Shown piece after piece: positions 24,434 to 34,773 of a DNA stretch of 64,000 nt (within the stretch, counting starts at the first letter, position 1; each line of letters starts with the position of its first letter). Source of the DNA: an uncultured Methanobrevibacter sp. (GTDB lineage: Archaea; Methanobacteriota; Methanobacteria; Methanobacteriales; Methanobacteriaceae); the NCBI RefSeq assembly GCF_902771435.1, contig NZ_CACXXB010000004.1:18146-82145 (forward strand), written 5' to 3'. A program made the translations under genes and the position numbers. The notes beneath the pieces were generated by a model. That model had not been told where the DNA came from. It saw nothing but the letters and a program-made list of their open reading frames with translations, and searched no databases.

Positions 24434-25516
24434 CTATGATCTTGTTTTAAGAGATACCACATTTGCTAAAATCAGTGCACCTATAAATATGAAAGATAAA
24501 AGTGCCATACCATTGATTGTCCTGTTGAATACAAACATACCAATTAGGGCCTGTGCACAAAATGCAGCCAATGCTCCGGTCAGTAATACTTCTCTTCCCA
24601 GGTATTTCTTATTATTTTTCTCTCTTCTTTCTCTGTACATGGTTAAGATTTTAAAACCTATAAGAATTGTTCCCAGTACAAATACCATTAAACCGACGAG
24701 ACCCAAATACCCGAAGTCGAATCCGTAACCGAATATACCTGGAAGCATATAATCGATTGTATCCTTTTGGTTTACAAGTATACCGAAAAACATCGGGAAT
24801 GGAAGACCGAAGAATAACACAAGTTGCATCGGTAGTGTAATATAACCTTCAGCAAAAGCCGTTCCTTCAGCTCCCCAATAGGAAGCTTTGGCACTGTGAC
24901 CTATTAGCTGAATATTATTCAATACTGTCTTAATACTTGATAAGGAATATTGTTCAATCCTACCTAACCTTAAAAGTGGAGAGAAAATTGTCATTCCGGA
25001 TACTCTTGCAATAACCTCCAAAAGCACGAATCCGATACCTGCCGCTCCTAAAAACATTAAAATTCTTTTTCCGGTAAATACGGATTTTTCTCTGAAGGAT
25101 TTTGAAATGATTAAGTATCCAATGAATAAACCTAAAATCCATAACAATAAGAAAGACCTGTGCATTAATCCACCGAATACGGTAATTCCAGCTATGAATA
25201 ATATTACGAATCTTCTGAGAGGCCTTATATCAACACCCGATTCCTTCATTACTTTCAGCGACGCCAGTGCTGTTACTGCGCCCAAAAGTGCAATCGGACC
25301 GAATGGATGTGTAAATTCCGCTTGACTTGAAGCTACAATCAGCATGACAATGTCTGCGCCGAAAATAAATGTGAAACCACCTATGATAAATAAGGATAAG
25401 AAGGTCACCACACTTAATGACAACGGAATCAAGTTAAGACAAAAGACTAATGTAACAAATAACATTAATCCTATCTCTAAAATAAATTGTAAATGATTTT
25501 GAGCAATTAATAACAT
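24434..25516 (-). CDS. Polytopic membrane protein, unknown function
   Basis: A 360-residue integral membrane protein with about ten hydrophobic segments. I place the start at the ATG at 25516 (MLLIAQNHLQFILEIG). The same frame extends upstream, but only by reading through tRNA-Ala. There is no recognisable transporter signature; the architecture recalls oligosaccharide polymerase or ligase proteins, without proof. A conserved-looking loop YWGAEGTAFAEGY lies near the middle. It sits just downstream of the tRNA and upstream of DUF1890, probably at the head of that operon. Confidence 0.75.
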   Translation of the reverse strand: MLLIAQNHLQFILEIGLMLFVTLVFCLNLIPLSLSVVTFLSLFIIGGFTFIFGADIVMLIVASSQAEFTHPFGPIALLGAVTALASLKVMKESGVDIRPLRRFVILFIAGITVFGGLMHRSFLLLWILGLFIGYLIISKSFREKSVFTGKRILMFLGAAGIGFVLLEVIARVSGMTIFSPLLRLGRIEQYSLSSIKTVLNNIQLIGHSAKASYWGAEGTAFAEGYITLPMQLVLFFGLPFPMFFGILVNQKDTIDYMLPGIFGYGFDFGYLGLVGLMVFVLGTILIGFKILTMYRERREKNNKKYLGREVLLTGALAAFCAQALIGMFVFNRTINGMALLSFIFIGALILANVVSLKTRS

Positions 25517-25548
25517 ATTTATATCACAATATCTCTTTATTTTAAAAA

Positions 25549-25621
<73 letters not shown>

Positions 25622-25675
25622 AAAAAAAAATTAATTTAAAAAACTATTACTAATATTTGAAATTCTTAATATAAA

Positions 25676-26707
25676 TCATTTACCATTTTTAGCCAGGTCA
25701 TACAGGTTATCTATAATGACTTGGAATAAATCATCGGTTTTCATTTCAACAGGTTCATGAGGATTGACGATGAAATCAAGTGCCTTGTTAATGACATCAT
25801 CGGTGTCAACTGACCTGTACATTAATCCATGATTTATATAATATTGGTCTACAGATAATGTTTCTCCAGGATAACATGAAATTACTGGAGTCTGCAATAT
25901 TGCAGCTTCCCTGTTCATTGTTCCTCCTGCACCAATAACCAGATCACATTTTTTTATTAAACTGGATGTGTCAACAGGAGGTTTTAATATTGAAACATTA
26001 TCAATGCCTTCGAAAATTTCCGCCTGCTCCCTGAATCTTGGAAGAACTAAAATATTGGCAACATTTTTTAATTCATCAACAATAGGGGATAAAACAGATT
26101 TTCTGCAGTCAGCATCCAGATATGATGCAAGTGAAGGTTCAGGTCTCATCAGAATAGTTTTAGGATGTTTCAAATCCAAATCCAATTCATCAAAAACATT
26201 ATCATTATATTCGAAACTTTTAAAGTGCATTAATTCGGATGTTCCATTATATGAAATGATAGTGTTCGGGTCAGCACCAAATTTCATTAATTTCCACATG
26301 TCTATTATTTTTGGGGTAATGATTCTGTCACATAACGGAAGAGTCAATTTATTAGCAGCTAGTGCATGTTCGTTGTCTAAAACGTACAAACTTGGGATCC
26401 CTAGACCAAAAGAAATTCTAGGAAGCTCAATAGAATGCTTGCTAAGGGCAACATCCACCTTTTCATCATGTATAATATCAACAAGATTATAAACTCTTGC
26501 TGTACTTTCTCTTAGCTTGTCATATAAACTGACCCCATGCTTTCCAACTGAAATGAAATCGATATCATACATTTCCATCAGTTTATGGATATCACCAAAT
26601 TGTCTGGCAGTAACGATGACATCTTCACCTTCAGCTTCCAGATATTTAATAACATCCTTGAAAAACCTTACATGAGGCGCATTTGAAATATCAACCCATA
26701 CCTTCAT
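25676..26707 (-). CDS. DUF354 family glycosyltransferase-like protein
   Basis: A 343-residue protein of the DUF354 family, with a GT-B-like (UDP-GlcNAc 2-epimerase/glycosyltransferase-like) two-domain fold. Motifs are KVWVDISNAPHVRFFK at the N-terminus, ARQFGDIHKLMEMY, ALSKHSIELPRISFGLGIP, and GAGGTMNREAAILQTPVIS in the nucleotide-binding half. A sugar-nucleotide substrate is likely but unidentified. I choose the ATG at 26707, preceded by AGGTGATTTTC. A GTG upstream lies inside the ribosome binding site. It follows hypB by 17 bases and may share its transcript. Confidence 0.85.
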   Translation of the reverse strand: MKVWVDISNAPHVRFFKDVIKYLEAEGEDVIVTARQFGDIHKLMEMYDIDFISVGKHGVSLYDKLRESTARVYNLVDIIHDEKVDVALSKHSIELPRISFGLGIPSLYVLDNEHALAANKLTLPLCDRIITPKIIDMWKLMKFGADPNTIISYNGTSELMHFKSFEYNDNVFDELDLDLKHPKTILMRPEPSLASYLDADCRKSVLSPIVDELKNVANILVLPRFREQAEIFEGIDNVSILKPPVDTSSLIKKCDLVIGAGGTMNREAAILQTPVISCYPGETLSVDQYYINHGLMYRSVDTDDVINKALDFIVNPHEPVEMKTDDLFQVIIDNLYDLAKNGK

Positions 26708-26724
26708 GAAAATCACCTAAATTT

Positions 26725-27381
26725 TTATAAGCTGTCTTTCTTATCCTGAATAACTTGAATAATTTCATCCAATCCTTTTCCGTCTTTAAGATTAGATGTA
26801 ATGACATGAACATTAGGATTTAATTTTTTGGCATCTGCAACCATCTTGTCAATATCTGCACCAACAGCATCTGCCAAGTCTATTTTATTGATTACAATAA
26901 CATCTGATGTCTGGAAAATAATCGGGTGTTTTTCTACAGTGTCGTCACCTTCAGTAACACTGACGACAACGATTCTCATGTGTGAACCCAATTCAAAGTC
27001 AACCGGACAGATTAAGTTTCCTACGTTTTCAATAATAACCATGTCCAAATCATCCAATGGCAAGTCATGAAGTCCGTGATGGACTAAATGTGCATCAAGA
27101 TGGCATTCTTTTCCGGTATTCAATCCGGCTACTGGAACGTTATGGGATTCAATACGTTCAGCATCGAATTTTGAGATTACATCTCCTGCAAGAACACCAA
27201 TATTATAATCGGTATTGTCAATTATTTCTTCGATTAATGTTGTTTTTCCGGAACCGATTGCTCCTACAAAATCAACACAGAAAATATCCTTTTCCTCTAA
27301 ATGTTTTAAGTTTTTATCAGCTAACCTTTTGTTAGCATCCATAATATTTTTTGCTACTTCTATATCTGCTACTTGGTGCAT
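26725..27381 (-). CDS. hypB: Hydrogenase maturation GTPase HypB
   Basis: GTPase that delivers nickel, with HypA, to NiFe hydrogenases. The 218-residue protein has the P-loop GAIGSGKT (residues 40-47), the dimer-interface metal motif TGKECHLDAH with C93 and H94, the ENVGNLICP motif and the guanine-specificity NKID. There is no His-rich N-terminus. The ATG at 27381 follows GGGGTGA at a good distance. A GTG at 27390 lies within the binding site and is rejected. It is 15 bases after hypA. Confidence 0.95.
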   Translation of the reverse strand: MHQVADIEVAKNIMDANKRLADKNLKHLEEKDIFCVDFVGAIGSGKTTLIEEIIDNTDYNIGVLAGDVISKFDAERIESHNVPVAGLNTGKECHLDAHLVHHGLHDLPLDDLDMVIIENVGNLICPVDFELGSHMRIVVVSVTEGDDTVEKHPIIFQTSDVIVINKIDLADAVGADIDKMVADAKKLNPNVHVITSNLKDGKGLDEIIQVIQDKKDSL

Positions 27382-27396
27382 ATTTTTCACCCCTAT

Positions 27397-27774
27397 TTAA
27401 TTATCGTCAGGTTTTTCAATTACAATATTTTTAACAACAATATCTCTTCCATTGAGAATTTCTACAGCCAAACTATCACATTTGGGACATTTTACCATCG
27501 GTGCATAATGATCTTTGTCATCAAGTATGGCATTTCCGTGGAATTCACATTGGGAACATTCGACCTCTACGGGAATTTCTTCAAAGATTATTTCTGCATC
27601 CTGGACAATTGTGTTTTCTACAAGAACTCCTAAAATAAATTTTAACTGTTCCGGATTTATCATTGCCAATCTGCCAAGTTCAATAGTGACTTCGGTAACT
27701 TCAGTCGCATTATTGCTTTCTGCAGTATCGATTACTGCATTAAGAATACCCTGAGCCATAGATAATTCATGCAT
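27397..27774 (-). CDS. hypA: Hydrogenase nickel incorporation protein HypA
   Basis: Metallochaperone that hands nickel to HypB and the hydrogenase large subunit. The 125-residue protein begins MHELSMAQGIL, where H2 and E3 are nickel ligands. It has the structural zinc site C73xxC76...C96xxC99. Length is normal. First gene of the hypA-hypB run, 180 bases from the divergent aldo/keto reductase gene. Gene pairing and all key residues are present, so the function is confident. Confidence 0.95.
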   Translation of the reverse strand: MHELSMAQGILNAVIDTAESNNATEVTEVTIELGRLAMINPEQLKFILGVLVENTIVQDAEIIFEEIPVEVECSQCEFHGNAILDDKDHYAPMVKCPKCDSLAVEILNGRDIVVKNIVIEKPDDN

Positions 27775-27954
27775 TTTATTTCTCCTATAATTAAATATTA
27801 ATATTATAAATTTGATTTTATTTATTTATAAAGCTATTTAATATTTGAGTAATACTAAAGTAATAAATGACATTTTAAAAAAATAATACTAATGTTGCAA
27901 TTGACAACACTTAAATAATATCCGAATTCAAATATTTAATTAGGAGACATTATT

Positions 27955-29094
27955 ATGACTTACAAATCAAAATTCGGTTTTGGATGCATGAGACTTCCTC
28001 AAACTGATGCAAATGACCCAGCAAGTATTGACCAGGAACTGTTCAACAGGATGGTTGACATCTATATGGAAAAAGGCTTCAACTATTTTGACACATCATA
28101 TGCTTATCACAATGGAATGAGCGAAACAGCAATCAGAAAAGCAGTTGTTGAAAGATATCTCCGTGAATCCTTTCAAATCTGTGATAAAATGCCTACCTGG
28201 GCATTGACATCCGAAAAAGACAATGAAAAATTTGTTAATGAAATGCTTGAAAGACTGGGCATTGACTATTTTGACGTATTTTTCATACACAACATCAATG
28301 TTCCATGGCTTAAGCTTGCTGAGAAATGCAACACCTTCGAATATGTAAAAAATATGAAAGAAGAAGGAATAGCTAAAAAAATCGGTTTCAGTTTCCATGA
28401 CGACTCCAAACTACTGAAAAAAGTTTTAGACAAATATGGAGACATGCTGGATATTGTCCAATTGGAATTGAACTATCTCGACTGGGAAGATCCGTCAATT
28501 GAAGCTCACAAATGTTATGATTTGTGTGTAGAGCACGGTCTGGATGTTTATGTAATGGAACCATTAAAAGGAGGAGTTATTGTCAATCCTTCCGAAGAAA
28601 TCAAAAAAGACTTTAACGAGTTCAATCCCGACAAATCAATAGCAAGTTTTGCAATAAGATTCTGTGCCTCACTTGAGCATGTAAAAATTGTTTTAAGCGG
28701 AATGAGCAAAATGGATGATTTGCTGGACAATTGTGACACTTATGAAAATTTTGAAGTCCTGAGCGGGGAAGAAAGTGAATTTCTGGAAAGAATGGCTCAA
28801 AAGCTCGCAGAAAGTGTTGCAGTGCCCTGCAGTGAATGCGGATACTGTGTAAAAGCATGTCCTGAAATGATTCCAATACCAGAATACTTCCATTTATACA
28901 ATACAAGTAAAAATCAGCCGGAATCCGATATCTACAGACTGTATTATGACAAATTAGGTAATGAAAAGGTTCCTGCCGATGAATGTACCTACTGCAGCAC
29001 ATGTATTGAACACTGTACTCAAAAAATAGATATTCCTGAAGAATTGGAAAAAGTATGCGAACACTTTGAAAATGGATTTACACCATACGGATGA
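27955..29094 (+). CDS. Aldo/keto reductase with C-terminal ferredoxin domain
   Basis: A 379-residue oxidoreductase. Residues 1-280 form an aldo/keto reductase TIM barrel (FGFGCMRLP, FDTSYAYHNGMSE with the catalytic Tyr, DVFFIHNI, YVMEPLKGGVI). The C-terminus has two 4Fe-4S motifs, CSECGYCVKACP and CTYCSTCIEHC. This fusion type is common in anaerobes; substrates are not known. A strong TTAGGAGA site precedes the ATG. The stop directly abuts the end of the convergent helicase gene. Confidence 0.88.
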   Translation: MTYKSKFGFGCMRLPQTDANDPASIDQELFNRMVDIYMEKGFNYFDTSYAYHNGMSETAIRKAVVERYLRESFQICDKMPTWALTSEKDNEKFVNEMLERLGIDYFDVFFIHNINVPWLKLAEKCNTFEYVKNMKEEGIAKKIGFSFHDDSKLLKKVLDKYGDMLDIVQLELNYLDWEDPSIEAHKCYDLCVEHGLDVYVMEPLKGGVIVNPSEEIKKDFNEFNPDKSIASFAIRFCASLEHVKIVLSGMSKMDDLLDNCDTYENFEVLSGEESEFLERMAQKLAESVAVPCSECGYCVKACPEMIPIPEYFHLYNTSKNQPESDIYRLYYDKLGNEKVPADECTYCSTCIEHCTQKIDIPEELEKVCEHFENGFTPYG

Positions 29095-31974
29095 TTAAGC
29101 AACCCTCATTTTCAATTCACGAACCATTTCACCATTTTTATTTATTTTTGATGCTTTTTTATAATATTCAACTGCTTTTGTAAAAATTCCGGAATTATAA
29201 TAGATCAATCCCATCAGGGCCAACGCATCAGCATTTTTATCGTCGAAGCTTAAAATCTTTTCCAGTATTTCGCTGGACGTTTCCAGATCCCCCTGAACAT
29301 ACAAATCATATGCCTCTTCATACATCACATCAATATCGTCAAGGGATTCAAATTCAACATTAACATCCTCACTTTCAGGTTTTGCAGACAGCAGAACATC
29401 CAATTCATTGGCCATTTCATTTGTCCTGTCCAGTGCTAAAGCTTTTTTAACAAAATAAAGTGAAATATCCTTTTGTTCCTGATTATATAAGATTTGAGCC
29501 ATCAGGGCAAGTGAGTTGACATGCTTCTTATCGATTGCCAGAATGCTGTTGAGAATATCCTTTGCGGTTGAATAGTCATTCTTTTCATATAACTCCAATG
29601 CTTCTCCAAACAATGCTTCAACATCATTTTCATCATCCTTTTCAGCAGTCACTTCAATTATTTCCCTTTGCGGATTTTCATTTTTGGAAATTAATTTGCA
29701 CATGTATGTAAGGATATATTTGGTTGCATTCTTGTGAAGCGGCTTGTTATCGTTTCCGCATTTTGGAGAATATATGCAGGCAGGACATCCGCTTTTGCAG
29801 CCGCAGTTTTCAAGAAGGTCAATGGTTGATTTAAGCAGATCCACAAATACGTCAACAGCCTTTTCAGTAATACCTATTCCTCCTTCATAACCATCATAAA
29901 TAAATATGGTTGCTTCCTGAGTATCTTCATGATAATTGGTTGAAAGACCACCGATATCAAACCTGTCACACATTGTATGGAGAGGGAACAGTCCGATTAA
30001 GGCATGTTCTGCACCGTGAAGGCCTCCTGCAAAGACTTCCTCTTCATTTGGAAACATGTCTTCAAGAGTGTCCTTTACCTGTTTTGGAACAGTGAACCAT
30101 AACCCCTTGGTTCTGAATTTCAAAGGAGGCAAATCCAGAGGATAGGTTCCAATCGGCTTTGAAAAGTGCATTTTTTTATATTTGAAGTAATCCTCACTTA
30201 CAGTCAGCTCTCCGAAATGAATTGTCAAATCACCATATCTTGTTTTGGATAATTTCTTTTCTATGCTGATTTCAGTTTTGTTTAAAACCATCGTATGATA
30301 ATCCACGGTCTTTTGGCTAACATTGACGAATCCGCTTTTCAGATTAACGCTGTTTACGACATAAGTGTCTCCCTTGTTGATGAGAATTGCACCTTCATGA
30401 GCTTCCCTGTAAACCTGGGAGCGCTCCATTGTCTCCAACAGCCTTCCGTTGTTCATTACCTTGAATTCCTGACCTGAAATCTGGTCAAGTGAATGGTCAA
30501 GCGCCGGATTGTCATCATAGGGATACATATAATCCCCTCGAATGTTTTTGTGCAAATCCTTTTTTGATACCAGTTCGTCCAAAATGCCTTCATCAACACC
30601 AAAATACCTTTCAACTTCTCCTCTTTTAATAGGCAACTCCTTGGCGGCGCATAAAATATGAGCTTCCTGCAGAATAGGATTGGTCAAATCAATGATAGCA
30701 TTTTCATGGGGCTTGTCAAAGAAAAAGGTCGGATTATTCATGAAATACTGGTCCAGCTGATTTTCAAAGGCGATTAAAATAGCCAGTGACTTTTGATTGC
30801 TCCTTCCGGCACGGCCTGACTGCTGCCAGGTGGAAATCATGGTGCCGGGATAGCCTGAAATGATTACCGCATCAAGAGATCCTATATTGATACCCAATTC
30901 CAGTGCATTTGTGCATGTAACCCCAAGATATTTTCCGCTTTTAAGGCCTTCTTCAATTTCACGCCTTTCCTGAGCCTGGTAACCTGCACGATAGGCTGCA
31001 ATCCTATGGGCCAATTTTCCTTTAATCTGGGTCATATCCTTTTTAGCCCACATGGCTATCAGTTCAGTAGTTTTTCTTGAAACCGTGAAGCATAATGTTT
31101 GAATTCCTTTCAGCATCATATAAATAAAAATATTTTCTGTTTCCATGTGAACCGAAGGTGCATTTTGCGTATTGACCTTGTTTCTTCTGTAATTTTTAAA
31201 AGGATTATATAAAATAAAATCTTTTTCTCCGCTAGGAGATGCATCTTCATCAACCAGCGTGAACTCTTCTCCGGTTAATCTGTTGGCCAGTTCCAAAGGG
31301 TTTGCAAGTGTTGCTGAAGATAAGATAAACTGAGGATTTGAACCGTAAAAATTAGCTATTCTTTTTAATCTTTTGATTAAAAATGCCACATTTGATCCGA
31401 AAACCCCCTTATAATAATGTGATTCATCAATGACAATATATTTTAAGTTTTTATAGAACCTGCTCCACTGATGGTGCCATGAAAGAATAAGATGCAGCTG
31501 ATACGGATTTGTTAAGACTATCCTTGAATTTTCCCTGATGCCCTTCTTTTCTCCTCGGGGAGTGTCGCCGTCATAAGTCCTTGGCTTAATATCAATTTCA
31601 AGTTCCCTTTCAAGATTCTCCAATACGTGAAGCTGGTCATTTGACAATGCCTTTGCAGGATAAATGTAAAGGGCGGTCGCTTCCATATCATCAATCATGG
31701 TTTCCATTATCGGCAGATTGAAAGCCAATGTTTTTCCGGATGCAGTAGGGGTTGTTATGATAACATTTTCATTGTTTTTTATAGCTTCATAAGTCTCAGC
31801 CTGGTGTTTGTAAAGCTTAACATCCCTTGAATCCAAATAGTCAACGATTTTTTCATTTAAATTGTCAACTTTTTTGAAACTGGCTTTTTTGGCTGGTATT
31901 GTCTCAACATGTGCAATATTATCCCTATATCTCACATCATTTTTAAACATATCAATATTGTTAGGCTCAGACAT
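29095..31974 (-). CDS. MrfA/Hrq1-like DEAD/DEAH-box helicase with C-terminal TPR repeats
   Basis: A 959-residue DNA helicase of superfamily 2. The Walker A is TPTASGKTLAF, box II is DESHYYKG and the second RecA domain ends with QQSGRAGRSNQ. A DUF1998/MZB zinc region near residues 723-740 has four Cys (CGCKSGCPACIYSPKC), marking the YprA/MrfA/Hrq1 group. In bacteria and yeast, helicases of this group act on interstrand cross-links and related damage. From about residue 785 there are two blocks of TPR-like repeats separated by an acidic linker, which are not in standard MrfA and probably bind partner proteins. It diverges from the UvrD-like gene. Confidence 0.85.
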   Translation of the reverse strand: MSEPNNIDMFKNDVRYRDNIAHVETIPAKKASFKKVDNLNEKIVDYLDSRDVKLYKHQAETYEAIKNNENVIITTPTASGKTLAFNLPIMETMIDDMEATALYIYPAKALSNDQLHVLENLERELEIDIKPRTYDGDTPRGEKKGIRENSRIVLTNPYQLHLILSWHHQWSRFYKNLKYIVIDESHYYKGVFGSNVAFLIKRLKRIANFYGSNPQFILSSATLANPLELANRLTGEEFTLVDEDASPSGEKDFILYNPFKNYRRNKVNTQNAPSVHMETENIFIYMMLKGIQTLCFTVSRKTTELIAMWAKKDMTQIKGKLAHRIAAYRAGYQAQERREIEEGLKSGKYLGVTCTNALELGINIGSLDAVIISGYPGTMISTWQQSGRAGRSNQKSLAILIAFENQLDQYFMNNPTFFFDKPHENAIIDLTNPILQEAHILCAAKELPIKRGEVERYFGVDEGILDELVSKKDLHKNIRGDYMYPYDDNPALDHSLDQISGQEFKVMNNGRLLETMERSQVYREAHEGAILINKGDTYVVNSVNLKSGFVNVSQKTVDYHTMVLNKTEISIEKKLSKTRYGDLTIHFGELTVSEDYFKYKKMHFSKPIGTYPLDLPPLKFRTKGLWFTVPKQVKDTLEDMFPNEEEVFAGGLHGAEHALIGLFPLHTMCDRFDIGGLSTNYHEDTQEATIFIYDGYEGGIGITEKAVDVFVDLLKSTIDLLENCGCKSGCPACIYSPKCGNDNKPLHKNATKYILTYMCKLISKNENPQREIIEVTAEKDDENDVEALFGEALELYEKNDYSTAKDILNSILAIDKKHVNSLALMAQILYNQEQKDISLYFVKKALALDRTNEMANELDVLLSAKPESEDVNVEFESLDDIDVMYEEAYDLYVQGDLETSSEILEKILSFDDKNADALALMGLIYYNSGIFTKAVEYYKKASKINKNGEMVRELKMRVA

Positions 31975-32287
31975 AATAACAGCTCAATTAAATTAACAAA
32001 TATATTTTAAACTTAAATAATATTTAAAATATTCGTTAATTTTAAAAATAATTCAATAAAAACAAGTCAATGTTATAAATAAAGTTAGGAAAATAATATT
32101 CCTAACTATTTATGCATATTATGGAAAACCAAGTTTTCCACAATTAATAGTATATTTTTCTTATTAATAATTTTTTTTATTTCAGAAAAAATCCCAATAA
32201 TTATGAATACTCATCAAATGCTCTCACAATTACTTTATAAATAATTAAAACATATAAATTAATTATTATATACTTTAGAGGGAAATA
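31975..32287. other. Divergent intergenic region with two tandem hairpins
   Basis: This 313-base AT-rich gap separates divergent helicase genes and must hold both promoters. Two perfect hairpins lie in it: AGTTAGGAA/TTCCTAACT (32083-32107, 9 bp, 7-base loop) and TGGAAAAC/GTTTTCCA (32122-32140, 8 bp, 3-base loop), 14 bases apart. No open frame. They could be a small RNA, regulatory sites or a remnant element. Confidence 0.5.
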
Positions 32288-34762
32288 ATGATTTCATATG
32301 AGGAATTTGAAGACATTGTAGTGAATATACTTAACAGAGATATATCTTCAAATGAAGACCAGAAAAAGGCAATACTGTCAGAAAGTTATAAATCCCTTTT
32401 TATTGTAGCGGGACCTGGATCCGGAAAGACAACAGTTATGGTTCTTAAAATATTGAAATACATATTTGTTGATGATATTGACCCTAACGAAATACTTGCT
32501 ACAACATTTACACGAAAAGCTGCCGAAGAGTTGTATTCAAGAATTCTGGGTTGGGGAGATGAAATCAAAAACTACCTCACCAGCTCACTTGATGAAGATG
32601 ACTTTGGAGACATCTCAAAAATATTGGCAATTGAAAGAATAGATTTTAACCAGATTAACATCGGTACAACAGACAGCGTTGCCGAAGAATTGTTGAGAGA
32701 GTATAAACAGCCCGGAGAAACACAACCTGTGGTTGTCGAGAAATTTGTTGCAAACTCAGCAATGATAAAGATACTTCTTAAGGATGAAAAATACCTTAAC
32801 AAAAACCTTGTTGAATATCTCAAACAGTTAAGCGGAAGGCAAAAACTTGAAGAACCATCAAGGATGAGTGAAATTTTAATCGAAATTAAAAATAGAATAT
32901 ATTATGACCAGGTAGACTTTGATGAACTTTATTTGAAAACAGAACCTGAAAGCGGTGAAAGATTAGCCCTGGACTGCATAAAAGAATATGAAGACACCTT
33001 AAATCAAAGGCATACAATTGACTTTGCAATGCTTGAGTCAACATTTCTTGAAAAACTCAAAGACGGTTCCATGGAAGAGTTTTTAGATGACATCAAAATT
33101 GTCCTAATCGATGAATATCAGGACACCAACCTAATTCAGGAAGACATCTATTTCACCATTGCAGAATCAGCCCTTGAAAACGACGGCAGCATCACGGTTG
33201 TAGGAGACGATGACCAATCCCTTTACCGTTTCAGAGGAGCTACCGTAGACTTATTTACAAATTATAAACAGCGCGTTAATGAAAGACTGGGAATAGAAGT
33301 TGAGGAAATCAATTTAAGGACAAATTACCGTTCAACCGAAAACATTATAGAACACTGCAATAAATTTGCAGAACTTGACAGTGAATATCAGAATGCAAGA
33401 GTTGAAAACAAACCAAAAATCATAGCGCCGGACTTTGAAAAGGAGAAAATGCCTATTTTGGGAATGTTTAGAAACAACCCTGAAATGCTAGCAAATGACC
33501 TTGCAAAATTAATCAGCGATTTGGTAAACAAAAAGGAAGCCGAACTGAAAGTTCTGCAGGTCCTGAATGAAGATTACTTTAAAAAAGTGAATGGCAAAAT
33601 AAGCATTGCCGAGCTGCAAAAACTTAAAATGAAAAATATCCGTGAAGGAAAGAAAATAGAAAAAATAAAGCTGAAATTGGACAGCGAATACGGTTCAGCA
33701 TCTGACATGGCCATTTTATCATATTCCCCAAAGGAAAGAAGCCACGGATCCAAGTCATTCCTACATCATTTGAGAAAAAATTTGAAAAGAGCCAGAAAAC
33801 CGATTGAAATGTTTAATCCTAGAGGAATCGAACTTCAGGATGTTGATATGGTAGCCATCTTTTGCGGACTGATTTTGGAATGCATTGACCCCGAAGGAGG
33901 AATACAAAAATTAGATAAAAGCATTCCAAAACTGGCAAAATACAACATGAACAGATGGAGGGCGAAAGCCAAGGAGTACATTAAGCTAAATCCCGAGCCT
34001 AGAGAACCGATTGACTTGAACACCTTTGTAACACACTGGCAAATTAGAAGGCCTTACCCTTTACAGGATGAAAACGGCAGGGACAACAAATGGCCAAAAC
34101 AGGCAAGCTTAATGGAGCTTGCATATAAGCTGACAACCTGGATAGAACCCCTGCAAGGTGATGTCGAGGGAATCGTATACCTTGAAGCGATTACAAAATC
34201 AATCACACAAACCGGATTTTTTAATGAGTATCACTCAACCATATCATTTAAAAGTCCGATTGATGAGAAAAATTCCGTTTTGGAAGCCATATGGAATATT
34301 TTCATACCTCTCTCAACAGGAGGTGTGAAAATCGACGAATCACTTCTTGAAACTCTTCCTGACGACAGGATAAATGTTTTATCTATTCACCAGTCCAAGG
34401 GTCTGGAATTTCCATTAGTGATTGTGGATGTGGGTTCCAGATTTAAAACAAACGACATTAAAACCCAAAGATTAAGATTTCCCAAATCATTAAAGGAACA
34501 GACTACAATCGAAGACACCATCAGAAAACATTCTGTCCTTGGTGAAAGCAAAAGAAGTGAAAAGGACAGAAAATTTGACGACTTGACAAGACTTTACTTT
34601 GTTGCATTTTCAAGGGCGGAAAGCGTTTTGTTACTGGTCGGACTTAGCCCTGCAATTGAAGGGTACAACAAAAAGGACCAGCACTTTAACATTCCGAACA
34701 TTGCTCTTGGATGGAGCAGGGATGAAAATTATATCGGTTTTAAAGAAATTTATTTAATTTAG
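32288..34762 (+). CDS. UvrD/Rep family superfamily 1 DNA helicase
   Basis: An 824-residue SF1A helicase. Motifs in order: Q-like region NEDQKKAIL; Walker A AGPGSGKTTVM near residue 40; TTFTRKAAEEL (Ia); LIDEYQDTN (II) near 274; VVGDDDQSLYRFRGA (III); LRTNYRST (IV); VLSIHQSKGLEFPLVIVD (V); and LTRLYFVAFSRAESVLLL (VI). Roughly 200 residues between IV and V form an insertion. Unlike AddA it has no nuclease domain; that function is supplied by the next gene, 11 bases downstream. Together they look like a two-protein DNA-end-processing enzyme. A GAGGG site precedes the ATG. Confidence 0.9.
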   Translation: MISYEEFEDIVVNILNRDISSNEDQKKAILSESYKSLFIVAGPGSGKTTVMVLKILKYIFVDDIDPNEILATTFTRKAAEELYSRILGWGDEIKNYLTSSLDEDDFGDISKILAIERIDFNQINIGTTDSVAEELLREYKQPGETQPVVVEKFVANSAMIKILLKDEKYLNKNLVEYLKQLSGRQKLEEPSRMSEILIEIKNRIYYDQVDFDELYLKTEPESGERLALDCIKEYEDTLNQRHTIDFAMLESTFLEKLKDGSMEEFLDDIKIVLIDEYQDTNLIQEDIYFTIAESALENDGSITVVGDDDQSLYRFRGATVDLFTNYKQRVNERLGIEVEEINLRTNYRSTENIIEHCNKFAELDSEYQNARVENKPKIIAPDFEKEKMPILGMFRNNPEMLANDLAKLISDLVNKKEAELKVLQVLNEDYFKKVNGKISIAELQKLKMKNIREGKKIEKIKLKLDSEYGSASDMAILSYSPKERSHGSKSFLHHLRKNLKRARKPIEMFNPRGIELQDVDMVAIFCGLILECIDPEGGIQKLDKSIPKLAKYNMNRWRAKAKEYIKLNPEPREPIDLNTFVTHWQIRRPYPLQDENGRDNKWPKQASLMELAYKLTTWIEPLQGDVEGIVYLEAITKSITQTGFFNEYHSTISFKSPIDEKNSVLEAIWNIFIPLSTGGVKIDESLLETLPDDRINVLSIHQSKGLEFPLVIVDVGSRFKTNDIKTQRLRFPKSLKEQTTIEDTIRKHSVLGESKRSEKDRKFDDLTRLYFVAFSRAESVLLLVGLSPAIEGYNKKDQHFNIPNIALGWSRDENYIGFKEIYLI

Positions 34763-34773
34763 GAGTTTTTACA

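Noticed and set aside
27382..27390. GTG start for hypB
   Set aside because: The GTG is part of the GGGGTGA ribosome binding site for the ATG at 27381.
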